DNA of 7,215 nucleotides from UBA2798 sp046289975 (lineage in GTDB: Bacteria > Bacteroidota > Bacteroidia > Flavobacteriales_D > UBA2798). The stretch is from NCBI GenBank assembly GCA_046289975.1, contig JBKBUQ010000147.1:1-7215 (forward strand). Direction: 5' to 3'. Made by a program: the position numbers and the translations under genes. Shown piece by piece: positions 1-4,882 of the stretch (position 1 is the first letter of the stretch; every line of letters begins with the position of its first letter). The notes beneath the pieces are model-generated. The model was not told the origin of the DNA. It ran no database searches and worked only from the letters and a program-made list of their open reading frames with translations.

Positions 1-132
1 GTCAAAAGGAGCGATGTGGTGGGAGATATCCACGATCCTGCAGTCGGGCAGTCGGCTGAGAATAGCACCCTTCACCGCGGCCACGTAGAAATCGCGGTCG
101 CCCATATCGGAGGTGAGGGTGATGATGGCCAT
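1..132 (-). CDS. SAM hydrolase / SAM-dependent halogenase-like (DUF62) family protein, N-terminal fragment
   Basis: Only the first 44 codons are inside the window; the gene runs off the left edge. The protein begins MAIITLTSDMGDRDFYVAAV and continues with KGAILSRLPDCRIVDISHHI, then APFD. This is the start of the DUF62 family: an ITLTSDMG strand with the substrate-binding Asp, a D-x-YVAAVKG helix, then the IVDISH motif. Most family members hydrolyse S-adenosylmethionine to adenosine and methionine; a few are chlorinases or fluorinases. The fragment cannot separate these, and hydrolase is the default. The start is the ATG at 132-130. A longer frame across the same bases is a different, meaningless frame. 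The gene is divergent from phoH, and a perfect TAnnTTTG match lies about 25 nt upstream of the ATG. Family assignment is from motif recognition. Confidence 0.85.
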   Translation of the reverse strand, partial: MAIITLTSDMGDRDFYVAAVKGAILSRLPDCRIVDISHHIAPFD

Positions 133-144
133 TCGGGAAATTGC

Positions 145-152
145 TATTTTTG
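145..152 (+). promoter_or_regulatory. Candidate -7 promoter box for phoH-purC
   Basis: TATTTTTG on the plus strand matches TAnnTTTG exactly. It lies 40-70 nt upstream of the possible phoH starts and only 4 nt from the divergent box at 157-164. No convincing -33 TTG is present at the expected distance. The two promoters would compete for RNA polymerase if both are used. Confidence 0.35.
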
Positions 153-156
153 AAAA

Positions 157-164
157 CAAAAGTA
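157..164 (-). promoter_or_regulatory. Candidate -7 promoter box for the DUF62 gene
   Basis: Read on the minus strand this is TACTTTTG, a full match to the Bacteroidota -7 consensus TAnnTTTG. Transcription would start near 150, giving a leader of roughly 18 nt before the ATG at 132. No well-spaced -33 TTG is visible: the nearest is only 14 nt upstream, so the call rests on one box. Confidence 0.4.
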
Positions 165-192
165 ATCCAAAAAAACAGCAAGCCCACTTTTT

Positions 193-1293
193 GTGTGCTG
201 TGATCTAAATCCAATTCAATTGAAAGAAAAAGTTTTTGAGATCAATGCAATCAATCCTGTCGAATTATTCGGGGTAAATGATGCCAAACTTGATCTCATC
301 CGCAAGCATTATCCAAAACTCAAACTCGTTGCCCGTGGCACCACGCTCAAGGCAATTGGCGATCAGGATAACCTGGAAACGTTTGAGAAGAAACTGGAGA
401 TCCTCATTGAGCACTACAACAAATACCATCGCCTCACCGAAAGTAATATCGAACAGCTCCTGCTCGATGATTCTTCTGATATGGTAAAACCTACAGGTGG
501 CGATGAGGTGTTGGTCTATGGCAATTCCGGATTGCAGATCAAGGCGCGTACTCCCAATCAGCGTAAACTGGTGGAGAAAATGGCGGAACACGATATGGTG
601 TTTGCGATTGGTCCCGCAGGTACAGGTAAAACCTACACTGCAGTAGCGCTTGCTGTGCGTGCACTCAAGAACAAGGAGGTGCGAAGAATCATTCTTACTC
701 GTCCTGCTGTTGAGGCCGGTGAGAATCTGGGTTTCCTCCCGGGTGATCTCAAGGAAAAACTCGATCCTTATCTGCAACCGCTCTACGATGCATTGCGCGA
801 AATGCTGCCACCCGAAAAATTACGCGAATATCTCGAACAGGGAACCATTCAGATCGCTCCACTGGCTTTTATGCGTGGAAGAACACTCGATAAGGCTTTC
901 GTTATTCTGGATGAAGCGCAAAACGCTACCGAAGCACAAATGAAAATGTTCCTCACCCGTATGGGAATGAGCGCGAAGTTTGTCATTACCGGCGACGTCA
1001 CACAGGTCGATCTTCCGCGTCATCAGCCTTCCGGGTTGATTCGCGCTATTCGTGTATTGCAGGATATTGAAACCATCGGATTTGTGTTTCTCGATGGTCG
1101 CGATGTGATTCGCCATAAACTGGTGAAATACATCATCGATGCATTTGAGAAAAAAGGAAAAACAGCAGAAGAAGCAGAAAATCCTCCTAAGGGACGCATC
1201 GGCGGACAAGGGGAAAAAGAAGAGCAAGTAGATGCTGTAAAAACAAAAAAAACGACATCACGAACTCCCATTCGTAAATCAGCACGAAAATAA
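193..1293 (+). CDS. phoH: PhoH family ATPase (phosphate-starvation-inducible protein PhoH-like)
   Basis: This is a cytoplasmic P-loop ATPase of the PhoH family, related to the ATPase half of superfamily 1 helicases and linked in other bacteria to RNA metabolism; its substrate is poorly defined. An N-terminal region at about residues 10-100 resembles the nucleic-acid-binding lead domain of the family. Walker A is GPAGTGKT at 140-147, and Walker B is FVILDEAQN at 236-244. The sensor-like ITGD and the later RHKLVKYII segment also fit the family. The last 50 residues (from about 317) are a lysine/glutamate-rich, probably disordered tail. The start is uncertain: the frame is open from 166, with GTG at 193 and TTG at 220. 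TTG 220 would give a protein beginning (M)KEKVFEI, where family similarity seems to begin. There is no in-frame ATG before codon 97. The stop overlaps the purC ATG. Confidence 0.93.
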   Translation: MCCDLNPIQLKEKVFEINAINPVELFGVNDAKLDLIRKHYPKLKLVARGTTLKAIGDQDNLETFEKKLEILIEHYNKYHRLTESNIEQLLLDDSSDMVKPTGGDEVLVYGNSGLQIKARTPNQRKLVEKMAEHDMVFAIGPAGTGKTYTAVALAVRALKNKEVRRIILTRPAVEAGENLGFLPGDLKEKLDPYLQPLYDALREMLPPEKLREYLEQGTIQIAPLAFMRGRTLDKAFVILDEAQNATEAQMKMFLTRMGMSAKFVITGDVTQVDLPRHQPSGLIRAIRVLQDIETIGFVFLDGRDVIRHKLVKYIIDAFEKKGKTAEEAENPPKGRIGGQGEKEEQVDAVKTKKTTSRTPIRKSARK

Positions 1294-2252
1294 TGGCAAC
1301 AACTATGAACGCACTTACCGCTACAGGTTTTATGTTCCCCGGACAAAAAAGTTTCTACAAAGGAAAAGTCCGCGATGTGTACAATATCAACGATCAGTTC
1401 CTGGTAATGGTGGTGAGCGACCGCATTTCTGCTTTTGACGTGGTTTTGCCCAAGGGAATTCCTTACAAAGGACAAGTCCTCAATCAGCTAGCCGGACATT
1501 TTTTATCCGCCACTTCAGATATCGTTCCCAATTGGGTGATCGCACAACCGGATCCGAATGTAACGATCGGACATTTATGCGAACCCTTTAAAGTGGAGAT
1601 GGTTATACGCGGTTATCTAGCAGGACATGCAGCACGCGAATACAAAGCAGGAAAACGCATTTTGTGCGGGGTGAAATTGCCGGAAGGAATAAAGGAAAAC
1701 GACAAACTGCCCGAGCCCATCATTACACCAACCACCAAAGCCAGCGAAGGACACGATGAAGATATTTCGCGCGAGGAGATCATTGCCAAGGGAATTGTGA
1801 GCGAAGAAGATTATGTGCAACTCGAAAAATACACCCGTGCCGTTTATCAGCGTGGGGTGGAAATGGCTGCTGAAAAAGGATTGATACTGGTCGATACCAA
1901 ATACGAATTCGGAAAGAAGGATGGAAAGATCTACCTGATCGATGAAATTCATACTCCCGATTCATCGCGTTATTTTTATATGGAAGGCTACGAAGATCGC
2001 CAGGCCAAAGGAGAAGAGCAAAAACAACTCTCCAAGGAATTTGTGCGTCAGTGGTTAATTGCAGGCGGATTTCAGGGGAAAGAAGGACAACAGATTCCGG
2101 AAATGGACGATAGCTTTGTTAACAGCGTAACCGAGCGTTATATCGAATTGTATGAAAAAGTAAGCGGAAAAAAATTCGAACGCGTATCTACAAATGCCAT
2201 TGAGCAACGCGTGTACGATAATGTGATGCGCTTCTTAAAGGCGACGGTGTAA
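1293..2252 (+). CDS. purC: Phosphoribosylaminoimidazole-succinocarboxamide synthase (SAICAR synthetase)
   Basis: This enzyme catalyses the ATP-dependent joining of aspartate to CAIR to give SAICAR in de novo purine synthesis, in the cytoplasm. Family motifs appear in order: KGKVRDVY (23-30), SDRISAFD (42-49), EMVIRGY (102-108), the ITPTTKASEGHDE nucleotide/substrate segment (144-156), DTKYEFG (201-207) and IDEIHTPDSSRY (216-227). At 319 residues it matches the longer SAICAR synthetases of Bacteroidota and yeast rather than the roughly 240-residue E. coli type. The ATG at 1293 overlaps the phoH stop by one base (TAATG), which suggests translational coupling and one transcript. A second ATG at 1305 is possible but would lose the overlap. 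No frameshift or missing motif is seen. Confidence 0.97.
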   Translation: MATTMNALTATGFMFPGQKSFYKGKVRDVYNINDQFLVMVVSDRISAFDVVLPKGIPYKGQVLNQLAGHFLSATSDIVPNWVIAQPDPNVTIGHLCEPFKVEMVIRGYLAGHAAREYKAGKRILCGVKLPEGIKENDKLPEPIITPTTKASEGHDEDISREEIIAKGIVSEEDYVQLEKYTRAVYQRGVEMAAEKGLILVDTKYEFGKKDGKIYLIDEIHTPDSSRYFYMEGYEDRQAKGEEQKQLSKEFVRQWLIAGGFQGKEGQQIPEMDDSFVNSVTERYIELYEKVSGKKFERVSTNAIEQRVYDNVMRFLKATV

Positions 2253-2257
2253 GAACG

Positions 2258-2284
2258 TTCAGTTCGCCTGAAATTTCAACTGAA
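2258..2284. other. Inverted repeat in the purC / HEAT-protein convergent gap
   Basis: TTCAGTT (2258-2264) pairs with AACTGAA (2278-2284) across a 13-nt loop, just after the purC stop. The spot suits a terminator between convergent genes, but there is no T-run after the stem on either strand and the stem is AT-rich, so intrinsic termination is doubtful. Confidence 0.3.
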
Positions 2285-2323
2285 AAAAATCAATGCAGGA
2301 ATTGTTGTTTTGGAAAACGACGA

Positions 2324-2866
2324 TTAATCCAGAATCTGGTTATCATCGTGCACCTTGATGATGGTAGTAATGGTTTGCAGTAATTTGAACTTTTCTTCCT
2401 TCTCAGCTTCGGGATTGGCAAAATAGCTTTTCAGCTGAATTAGAGCGTCCATGATCTCTTCTTCCGGGAAAGGTGGATCGAGGTTCTCGATAATGGTTAA
2501 AACCTCAAGCGTTTGCATGTAATTGCCCTGTAAGGCGATGCGCACCAGGGTGGAAAGATGTTCGCGTGTATCCAATCCTGCATTCCAGAAAATGGTGAGG
2601 ATCTGTTCGCGTGCAGGGATGAATTCTTTTTCGTCGAGCAGTTCGATCAGGGCTTCCGTTACGGTATTGTCCTTTATCTCGTAAAGCAGGTTGGTCAGTT
2701 CCGTTTTTATTGCACCTTCTTCCTTCAGCCAGAGGCGGACGAGGTCGGGTATGAGTTCACGGTTTCCTTCGGCGCGTATTTTTTTGATGGCATCAAGTAC
2801 AATGGTTTCCTTACCGGAAAGCAGTTCTTCGCGCAGTTGTTTGATAAGGGTAGGTTTTGTAGACAT
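2324..2866 (-). CDS. Small HEAT-repeat-like all-helical protein of unknown function
   Basis: The 180-residue product has no signal peptide or membrane segment, so it is probably cytoplasmic. The sequence is almost entirely amphipathic helix with a repeat-like rhythm: a helix such as IVLDAIKKIRAEG (about 22-34), then paired helices RELIPDLVRLWLKEE, KTELTNLLYEI, TEALIELLDEKEF and REQILTIFWNAG, then STLVRIALQG and LEVLTIIENL. This resembles HEAT/ARM-type scaffolds, which usually bind other proteins. The resemblance is structural and by eye, and no catalytic motif is visible. The C-terminal part (about 150-180) is charged. It converges on purC and has its own promoter box. The ATG at 2866 is chosen because the frame and the -7 box just upstream agree. 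It is probably conserved in Bacteroidota, but I cannot name it. Confidence 0.75.
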   Translation of the reverse strand: MSTKPTLIKQLREELLSGKETIVLDAIKKIRAEGNRELIPDLVRLWLKEEGAIKTELTNLLYEIKDNTVTEALIELLDEKEFIPAREQILTIFWNAGLDTREHLSTLVRIALQGNYMQTLEVLTIIENLDPPFPEEEIMDALIQLKSYFANPEAEKEEKFKLLQTITTIIKVHDDNQILD

Positions 2867-2870
2867 GGGG

Positions 2871-2878
2871 CAAAGATA
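2871..2878 (-). promoter_or_regulatory. -7 promoter box of the HEAT-like gene, implying a near-leaderless transcript
   Basis: On the minus strand this reads TATCTTTG, a perfect TAnnTTTG match, and only four bases (CCCC) separate it from the ATG at 2866. With a start point about 4-6 nt past the box, the mRNA would have almost no 5' leader. No -33 TTG is seen; the -33 position falls in the 8-nt repeat array. Confidence 0.5.
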
Positions 2879-2887
2879 GTGTTTGGT

Positions 2888-2968
2888 GTGCTAATGTTTT
2901 AATATGCTAGTGTGCTAGTATGTTAATATGCTAGTGTGCTAATTATGCTAGTGTGCTAATATGCTAGT
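2888..2968. repeat. Tandem array of ten 8-nt repeats (consensus RTGCTART)
   Basis: Ten head-to-tail units are readable: 2888-2895, 2896-2903, 2904-2911, 2912-2919, 2920-2927, 2928-2935, 2936-2943, then one extra T at 2944, then 2945-2952, 2953-2960 and 2961-2968. ATGCTAGT occurs four times, GTGCTAAT three times, and GTGCTAGT, ATGTTAAT and GTTTTAAT once each. The mixture of variants suggests 16-nt duplications on top of the 8-nt unit. It starts 10 nt upstream of the -7 box of the minus-strand gene and occupies its -33 region. The other flank is the integrase remnant. There are no spacers, so it is not a CRISPR. Confidence 0.9.
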
Positions 2969-3105
2969 TGTGACGCTTAGGTTGGTTCTCCTTTGGCCGA
3001 ACTATTTGACAGTGTCTTAGATCTTCTTCGTTCTCGTCTTGATTTCGTTCTCGTTACCGCCTGCCCCGACCGACCTGAATGGGAGCGTCGGGATTCCAGT
3101 TTACC
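2969..3105. other. Non-coding stretch between the 8-nt repeats and the integrase remnant
   Basis: I find no gene here. It contains an 11-nt direct repeat, TTCGTTCTCGT, at 3027-3037 and 3044-3054 (17-nt period). It also has a GC-rich hairpin, CCCGAC (3065-3070) with GTCGGG (3087-3092), loop 16 nt. The bases at 3089-3105 loosely resemble the HSFATHLL arginine-box region of tyrosine recombinases, but shifted in frame, so decayed integrase sequence may begin here. Confidence 0.45.
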
Positions 3106-3252
3106 ATGCGTTTATTGGAAGTAAAAACTGATCTGAAGTATATTCAGGATATACTAGGTCACAAAAGCAGTAAGGCGACTGAGAATTACACTCATGTGTC
3201 TACAAAGTCGATTCAACTGATAAAAAGTCCGTTTGATGATTTGGAAATCTAA
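3106..3252 (+). pseudogene. C-terminal remnant of a Xer-type tyrosine recombinase / integrase
   Basis: An open frame of 48 codons reads MRLLEVKTDLKYIQDILGHK, then SSKATENYTHVSTKSIQLIK, then SPFDDLEI and a stop. This is the last part of the phage-integrase catalytic domain: the LLE-x-x-TDL helix, the LGHKS box with its catalytic His (residue 19), and the ENYTHVS tyrosine motif with the nucleophile at residue 28. The STK-x-I-x-x-IKSPFDDL tail is typical of Bacteroidota integrases. The rest of a protein of about 300 residues, including the first catalytic Arg, the Lys and the HxxR box, is missing. Just upstream, DNA resembling the HSFATH segment is one base out of frame, so the gene was lost by deletion plus drift. 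The fragment cannot be active. Confidence 0.85.
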
Positions 3253-3290
3253 TTGAATTTCATGATCTTAGCTAAGGAGCATAAAACCAG

Positions 3291-3351
3291 ACATAGCACG
3301 CCGAATCAGCTAGATATGGTTTGAAGATCCAGACATATAAACGAGTTATGT
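3291..3351 (+). other. Candidate degenerate attC-like recombination site
   Basis: ACATAGC (3291-3297) can pair with GTTATGT (3345-3351) over seven positions if one G-T wobble is allowed. Inside it, after an A/A mismatch, CG (3299-3300) faces CG (3342-3343). The span is 61 nt. Outer boxes ending in GTT/AAC with a short inner stem are the design of integron cassette attC sites, and here the GTTATGT end sits about 30 nt before the abiH ATG, as in a cassette. The inner stem is very weak, so this is a suggestion from pattern only. A 9-nt direct repeat, CCAGACATA, occurs at 3287-3295 and 3329-3337. Confidence 0.3.
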
Positions 3352-3382
3352 GTCATTCTAAAACGAACATAGAAGATAAAAA

Positions 3383-3484
3383 ATGAAACTATTTGTAATT
3401 GGTAATGGCTTTGACATAGGACACGGAATACCTTGTAAATACTTTCATTTTCAAAAATATCTTAATGACAACAGAGAAGTATAA
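3383..3484 (+). pseudogene. AbiH-family abortive infection protein, N-terminal fragment
   Basis: The frame encodes MKLFVIGNGFDIGHGIPCKY followed by FHFQKYLNDNREV and then TAA. The VIGNGFD-x-x-HG-x-P-x-x-Y-x-x-F-x-x-(Y/F)L pattern is the N-terminal signature of AbiH proteins, which are linked to abortive infection, a defence in which infected cells stop phage production. Full members are several hundred residues, so over 80% is missing. The stop falls at the left end of the IS element. Removing the IS and one copy of its target duplication still gives GTA TAA, so the gene was already truncated, or the insertion came with a deletion. I found no AbiH-like sequence on the far side. No Shine-Dalgarno is visible upstream, only an A-rich leader. 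Confidence 0.7.
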
Positions 3485-3505
3485 TGTCCCCAAAAATTAA
3501 GACAG
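3480..3505 (+). repeat. Left terminal inverted repeat of the IS (including probable TATA duplication)
   Basis: It reads TATAATGTCCCC, five A's, TTAAGACAG. Compared with the right end there are five mismatches in 26 positions, at positions 8, 13, 16, 17 and 21. Confidence 0.85.
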
Positions 3506-3514
3506 GTAACTAAG

Positions 3515-3540
3515 TTAGGGAAAAACGAGTAAAACCCTAA
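3515..3540 (+). promoter_or_regulatory. Hairpin in the orfA leader
   Basis: TTAGGG (3515-3520) and CCCTAA (3535-3540) are perfect complements with a 14-nt A-rich loop, ending 13 nt before the orfA ATG. A second, smaller inverted repeat, TAACTAAGTTA (3507-3517), overlaps its left arm. Some insertion sequences use leader hairpins to stop transcripts entering from outside from expressing transposase; that role here is an inference. Confidence 0.4.
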
Positions 3541-3553
3541 AATTATCTGTATT

Positions 3554-3841
3554 ATGACAAAGAGAACAAAACGCAAGTTCAGTGCCGAGTTTAAGGCGAA
3601 GGTTGTGATTGAAGCCTTAAAACAGCGCTACACCATTGAGGAGATTGCGCGTAAACACGAGCTACACCTCACCCAAATTGCAACTTGGAAAAAGGCATTT
3701 TTAGCCAATTCCTCTGCTGCATTTGGTGGTGATAAAGAAGATGATTCACATAAGGAGAAAGAGATAGAAACAGAAAAACTTTTTGCACAAATCGGTCAGT
3801 TAAAAGTGGAGAACGATTTTCTAAAAAAAAAGTTGCTTTGA
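3554..3841 (+). CDS. IS3-family transposase OrfA (DNA-binding subunit)
   Basis: This 95-residue protein has the OrfA layout. A basic N-terminus (TKRTKRKFSAEFKAKVV) leads into a helix-turn-helix at about residues 10-52 (ALKQRYTIEEIARKHELH, then TQIATWKKAFL) that would bind the IS ends. A charged linker follows, then a heptad-like coiled coil (LFAQIGQLKVENDFLKKKLL, about 76-95) used for dimerisation in the family. The ATG at 3554 lacks a clear ribosome site. Its 3' end overlaps orfB by 4 nt in the -1 frame, with a slippery A9G run just before the stop. The reading frame is intact. Alone, OrfA in this family acts as a repressor or accessory factor rather than a full transposase. Confidence 0.95.
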   Translation: MTKRTKRKFSAEFKAKVVIEALKQRYTIEEIARKHELHLTQIATWKKAFLANSSAAFGGDKEDDSHKEKEIETEKLFAQIGQLKVENDFLKKKLL

Positions 3842-3846
3842 AAGCA
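3823..3846 (+). promoter_or_regulatory. Programmed -1 ribosomal frameshift window (A AAA AAG)
   Basis: Nine A's followed by G (3823-3832) contain the heptamer A-AAA-AAG at 3826-3832 in the orfA zero frame, the classic IS3 slippage signal. Slipping back one base continues as K-K-V-A-L-K-A-L-P-E-R-R into orfB. Right after it, TGCTT-TGA-AAGCA (3834-3846) can form a small 5-bp stem that might help pausing. Confidence 0.8.
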
Positions 3847-4683
3847 CTTCCTGAAAGAAGAGCTAAGGTAGATAAAAATCACATTGCCTTGAGTGTAGTT
3901 CGTCAGTGTGAACTTTTAAAAGTACATCGCAGTGGTTTATATTATGCACCTGTAAGTGAGAGCGAAGAAAATCTTCAGATCATGCAACTGATGGATGAGC
4001 AATATTTTAAGACCCCGTTTTATGGTATAAGAAGAATGACACACTGGCTGCGTGACAAAGGTTATAGTATTAATCGTAAGCGAACAAAACGGTTAATGGA
4101 GTTAATGAGTTGGCAGACGCTTTATAGAAAGAAAAATCTTAGCAGAAGAAATAAAGAGCATGTGGTATACCCTTATTTGCTAAAAAACATGAAGATAGAA
4201 CGCGCCAATCAAGTATGGGCTATTGATATAACGTACGTACCTATGCGCAGAGGTTTTATGTATTTATGCGCTGTAATTGATTTACACACGCGCTACGTGC
4301 TTAATTGGAGCATCAGCAATACAATGACGGCAGAATGGTGCAGAACGGTTGTAGAAGACGCCATTGATCTGTAGGGTCAACCGGAAATCATCAACTACGA
4401 TCAGGGAAGTCAGTTTAGTAGTTATGAATATACCAGTTTACTATTAGAACGAGAAAATCCCATTGCCATAAGCATGGATGGAAAAGGAAGAGCCATTGAC
4501 AATATTTTTATTGAGCGATTATGGAAATCGGTTAAGTATGAATGTGTTTATTTGAGAGCCTATGAAGATGGTGTACAGCTTTACGAAGGGCTGAATGATT
4601 ACTTCCGGTTTTACAACGAAGAGCGCATGCATCAATCAATCCAATACAAAACACCGGCATCGCTCTACAAAAAAGCAGCGTAG
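3838..4683 (+). pseudogene. IS3-family transposase OrfB (DDE integrase core), interrupted by an amber stop
   Basis: This is the catalytic half of the transposase, normally made as an OrfAB fusion of about 376 residues. Numbering from the TTG at 3838, residues 1-115 hold the ALSVVRQCELLKVHRSGLYY helix-turn-helix lead and the FYGIRRMTHWLRDKGY segment. The DDE core follows: D130 in WAIDITYVP, D188 in NYDQGSQF, E226 in NIFIERLWKSVKYE. The D188-E226 gap of 37 residues is close to the family D(35)E. Codon 179 (4372-4374) is TAG in the context DL-stop-GQPEIIN, while the frame continues cleanly to TAA at 4681-4683. Family members often have Tyr at this place, one base from TAG. The upstream product ends before D188, so it should lack activity. 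The frame is otherwise intact, so the mutation is recent, or TAG is read through. A separate 4474-4683 frame is only the tail of this gene. Confidence 0.9.
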
Positions 4684-4783
4684 TTACTAACAAATTAACA
4701 GCTATCAACAAAAAGAAAAAAGAAGCAAAAAAGAAAAATGATTACATTAATAATAAAAAAACAAACTTAACTTTGGTAAATCA

Positions 4784-4809
4784 CTGTCCTAAGATTGGGG
4801 GGCATTATA
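4784..4809 (-). repeat. Right terminal inverted repeat of the IS (including probable TATA duplication)
   Basis: Reverse complement reads TATAATG, six C's, AATCTTAGGACAG, matching the left end at 21 of 26 positions. The last four bases on the plus strand (4806-4809, TATA) are probably target DNA rather than part of the element. Confidence 0.85.
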
Positions 4810-4838
4810 ATTATTAATAGTAAATCATTTTAAAAAAG

Positions 4839-4869
4839 TTGTCAATGAATTTAAAAAAATCTACTTTTT
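4839..4869 (+). promoter_or_regulatory. Possible promoter for the 4883 gene
   Basis: TTG at 4839-4841 and TACTTTTT at 4862-4869 are spaced by 20 nt. That approximates TTG-N19-TAnnTTTG with one mismatch in the last base of the -7 box. Transcription would start only about 10 nt before the ATG at 4883. If translation once began at 4845, this match is accidental. Confidence 0.25.
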
Positions 4870-4882
4870 AAGTGTACTAAAA

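Larger units (their letters stand above)
3484..4805 (+). mobile_element. IS3-family insertion sequence, about 1.32 kb
   Basis: The element carries orfA (3554-3841) and orfB (3838-4683, broken by an amber codon). The left end beginning at 3480 and the reverse complement of the right end (4809 back to 4784) agree at 21 of 26 positions; both begin TATAATG and both end GACAG. The outer TATA at 3480-3483 and 4806-4809 is best read as a 4-bp target duplication, leaving ends ATG...CAT. A 5-bp TATAA duplication with the element at 3485-4805 is equally possible because the target is palindromic. Length, the two overlapping frames and short duplication fit IS3. The subgroup is not assigned. The 121 nt after orfB are A-rich and empty. 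Confidence 0.92.

Noticed and set aside
2..214. 70-codon minus-strand frame MDLDHSTQKVG...
   Set aside because: Out of frame with the DUF62 protein, which covers the same bases with strong family motifs from the ATG at 132.
265..777. Long minus-strand frame inside phoH
   Set aside because: Antisense shadow of phoH: no recognisable protein, Cys/His-rich mixed composition, and phoH motifs are clear on the other strand.
1023..1475. Minus-strand frame spanning the phoH/purC junction
   Set aside because: It lies entirely antisense to two well-supported genes and has no protein-like pattern.
2253..2323. Bidirectional intrinsic terminator between purC and the HEAT gene
   Set aside because: The stem exists but has no following T-run in either direction, so I list it only as an inverted repeat.
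2558..2902. Plus-strand frames opposite the HEAT-like gene
   Set aside because: Phe/Cys-rich shadow translations. The minus-strand frame has regular helices and a promoter box.
2888..2968. CRISPR array
   Set aside because: Units are 8 nt, directly abutting, with no spacers and no cas genes.
3106..3252. Intact small integrase or excisionase
   Set aside because: Only the last catalytic box is present; the Arg, Lys and HxxR residues needed for activity are missing, so it is a remnant.
3253..3382. tRNA or other RNA gene as the integration target of the integrase remnant
   Set aside because: No cloverleaf, T-loop or anticodon-arm pattern could be found on either strand.
4474..4683. Separate 69-residue protein
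   Set aside because: Same frame as orfB before the amber codon. It is the transposase C-terminus, and the internal Met is not a credible start.
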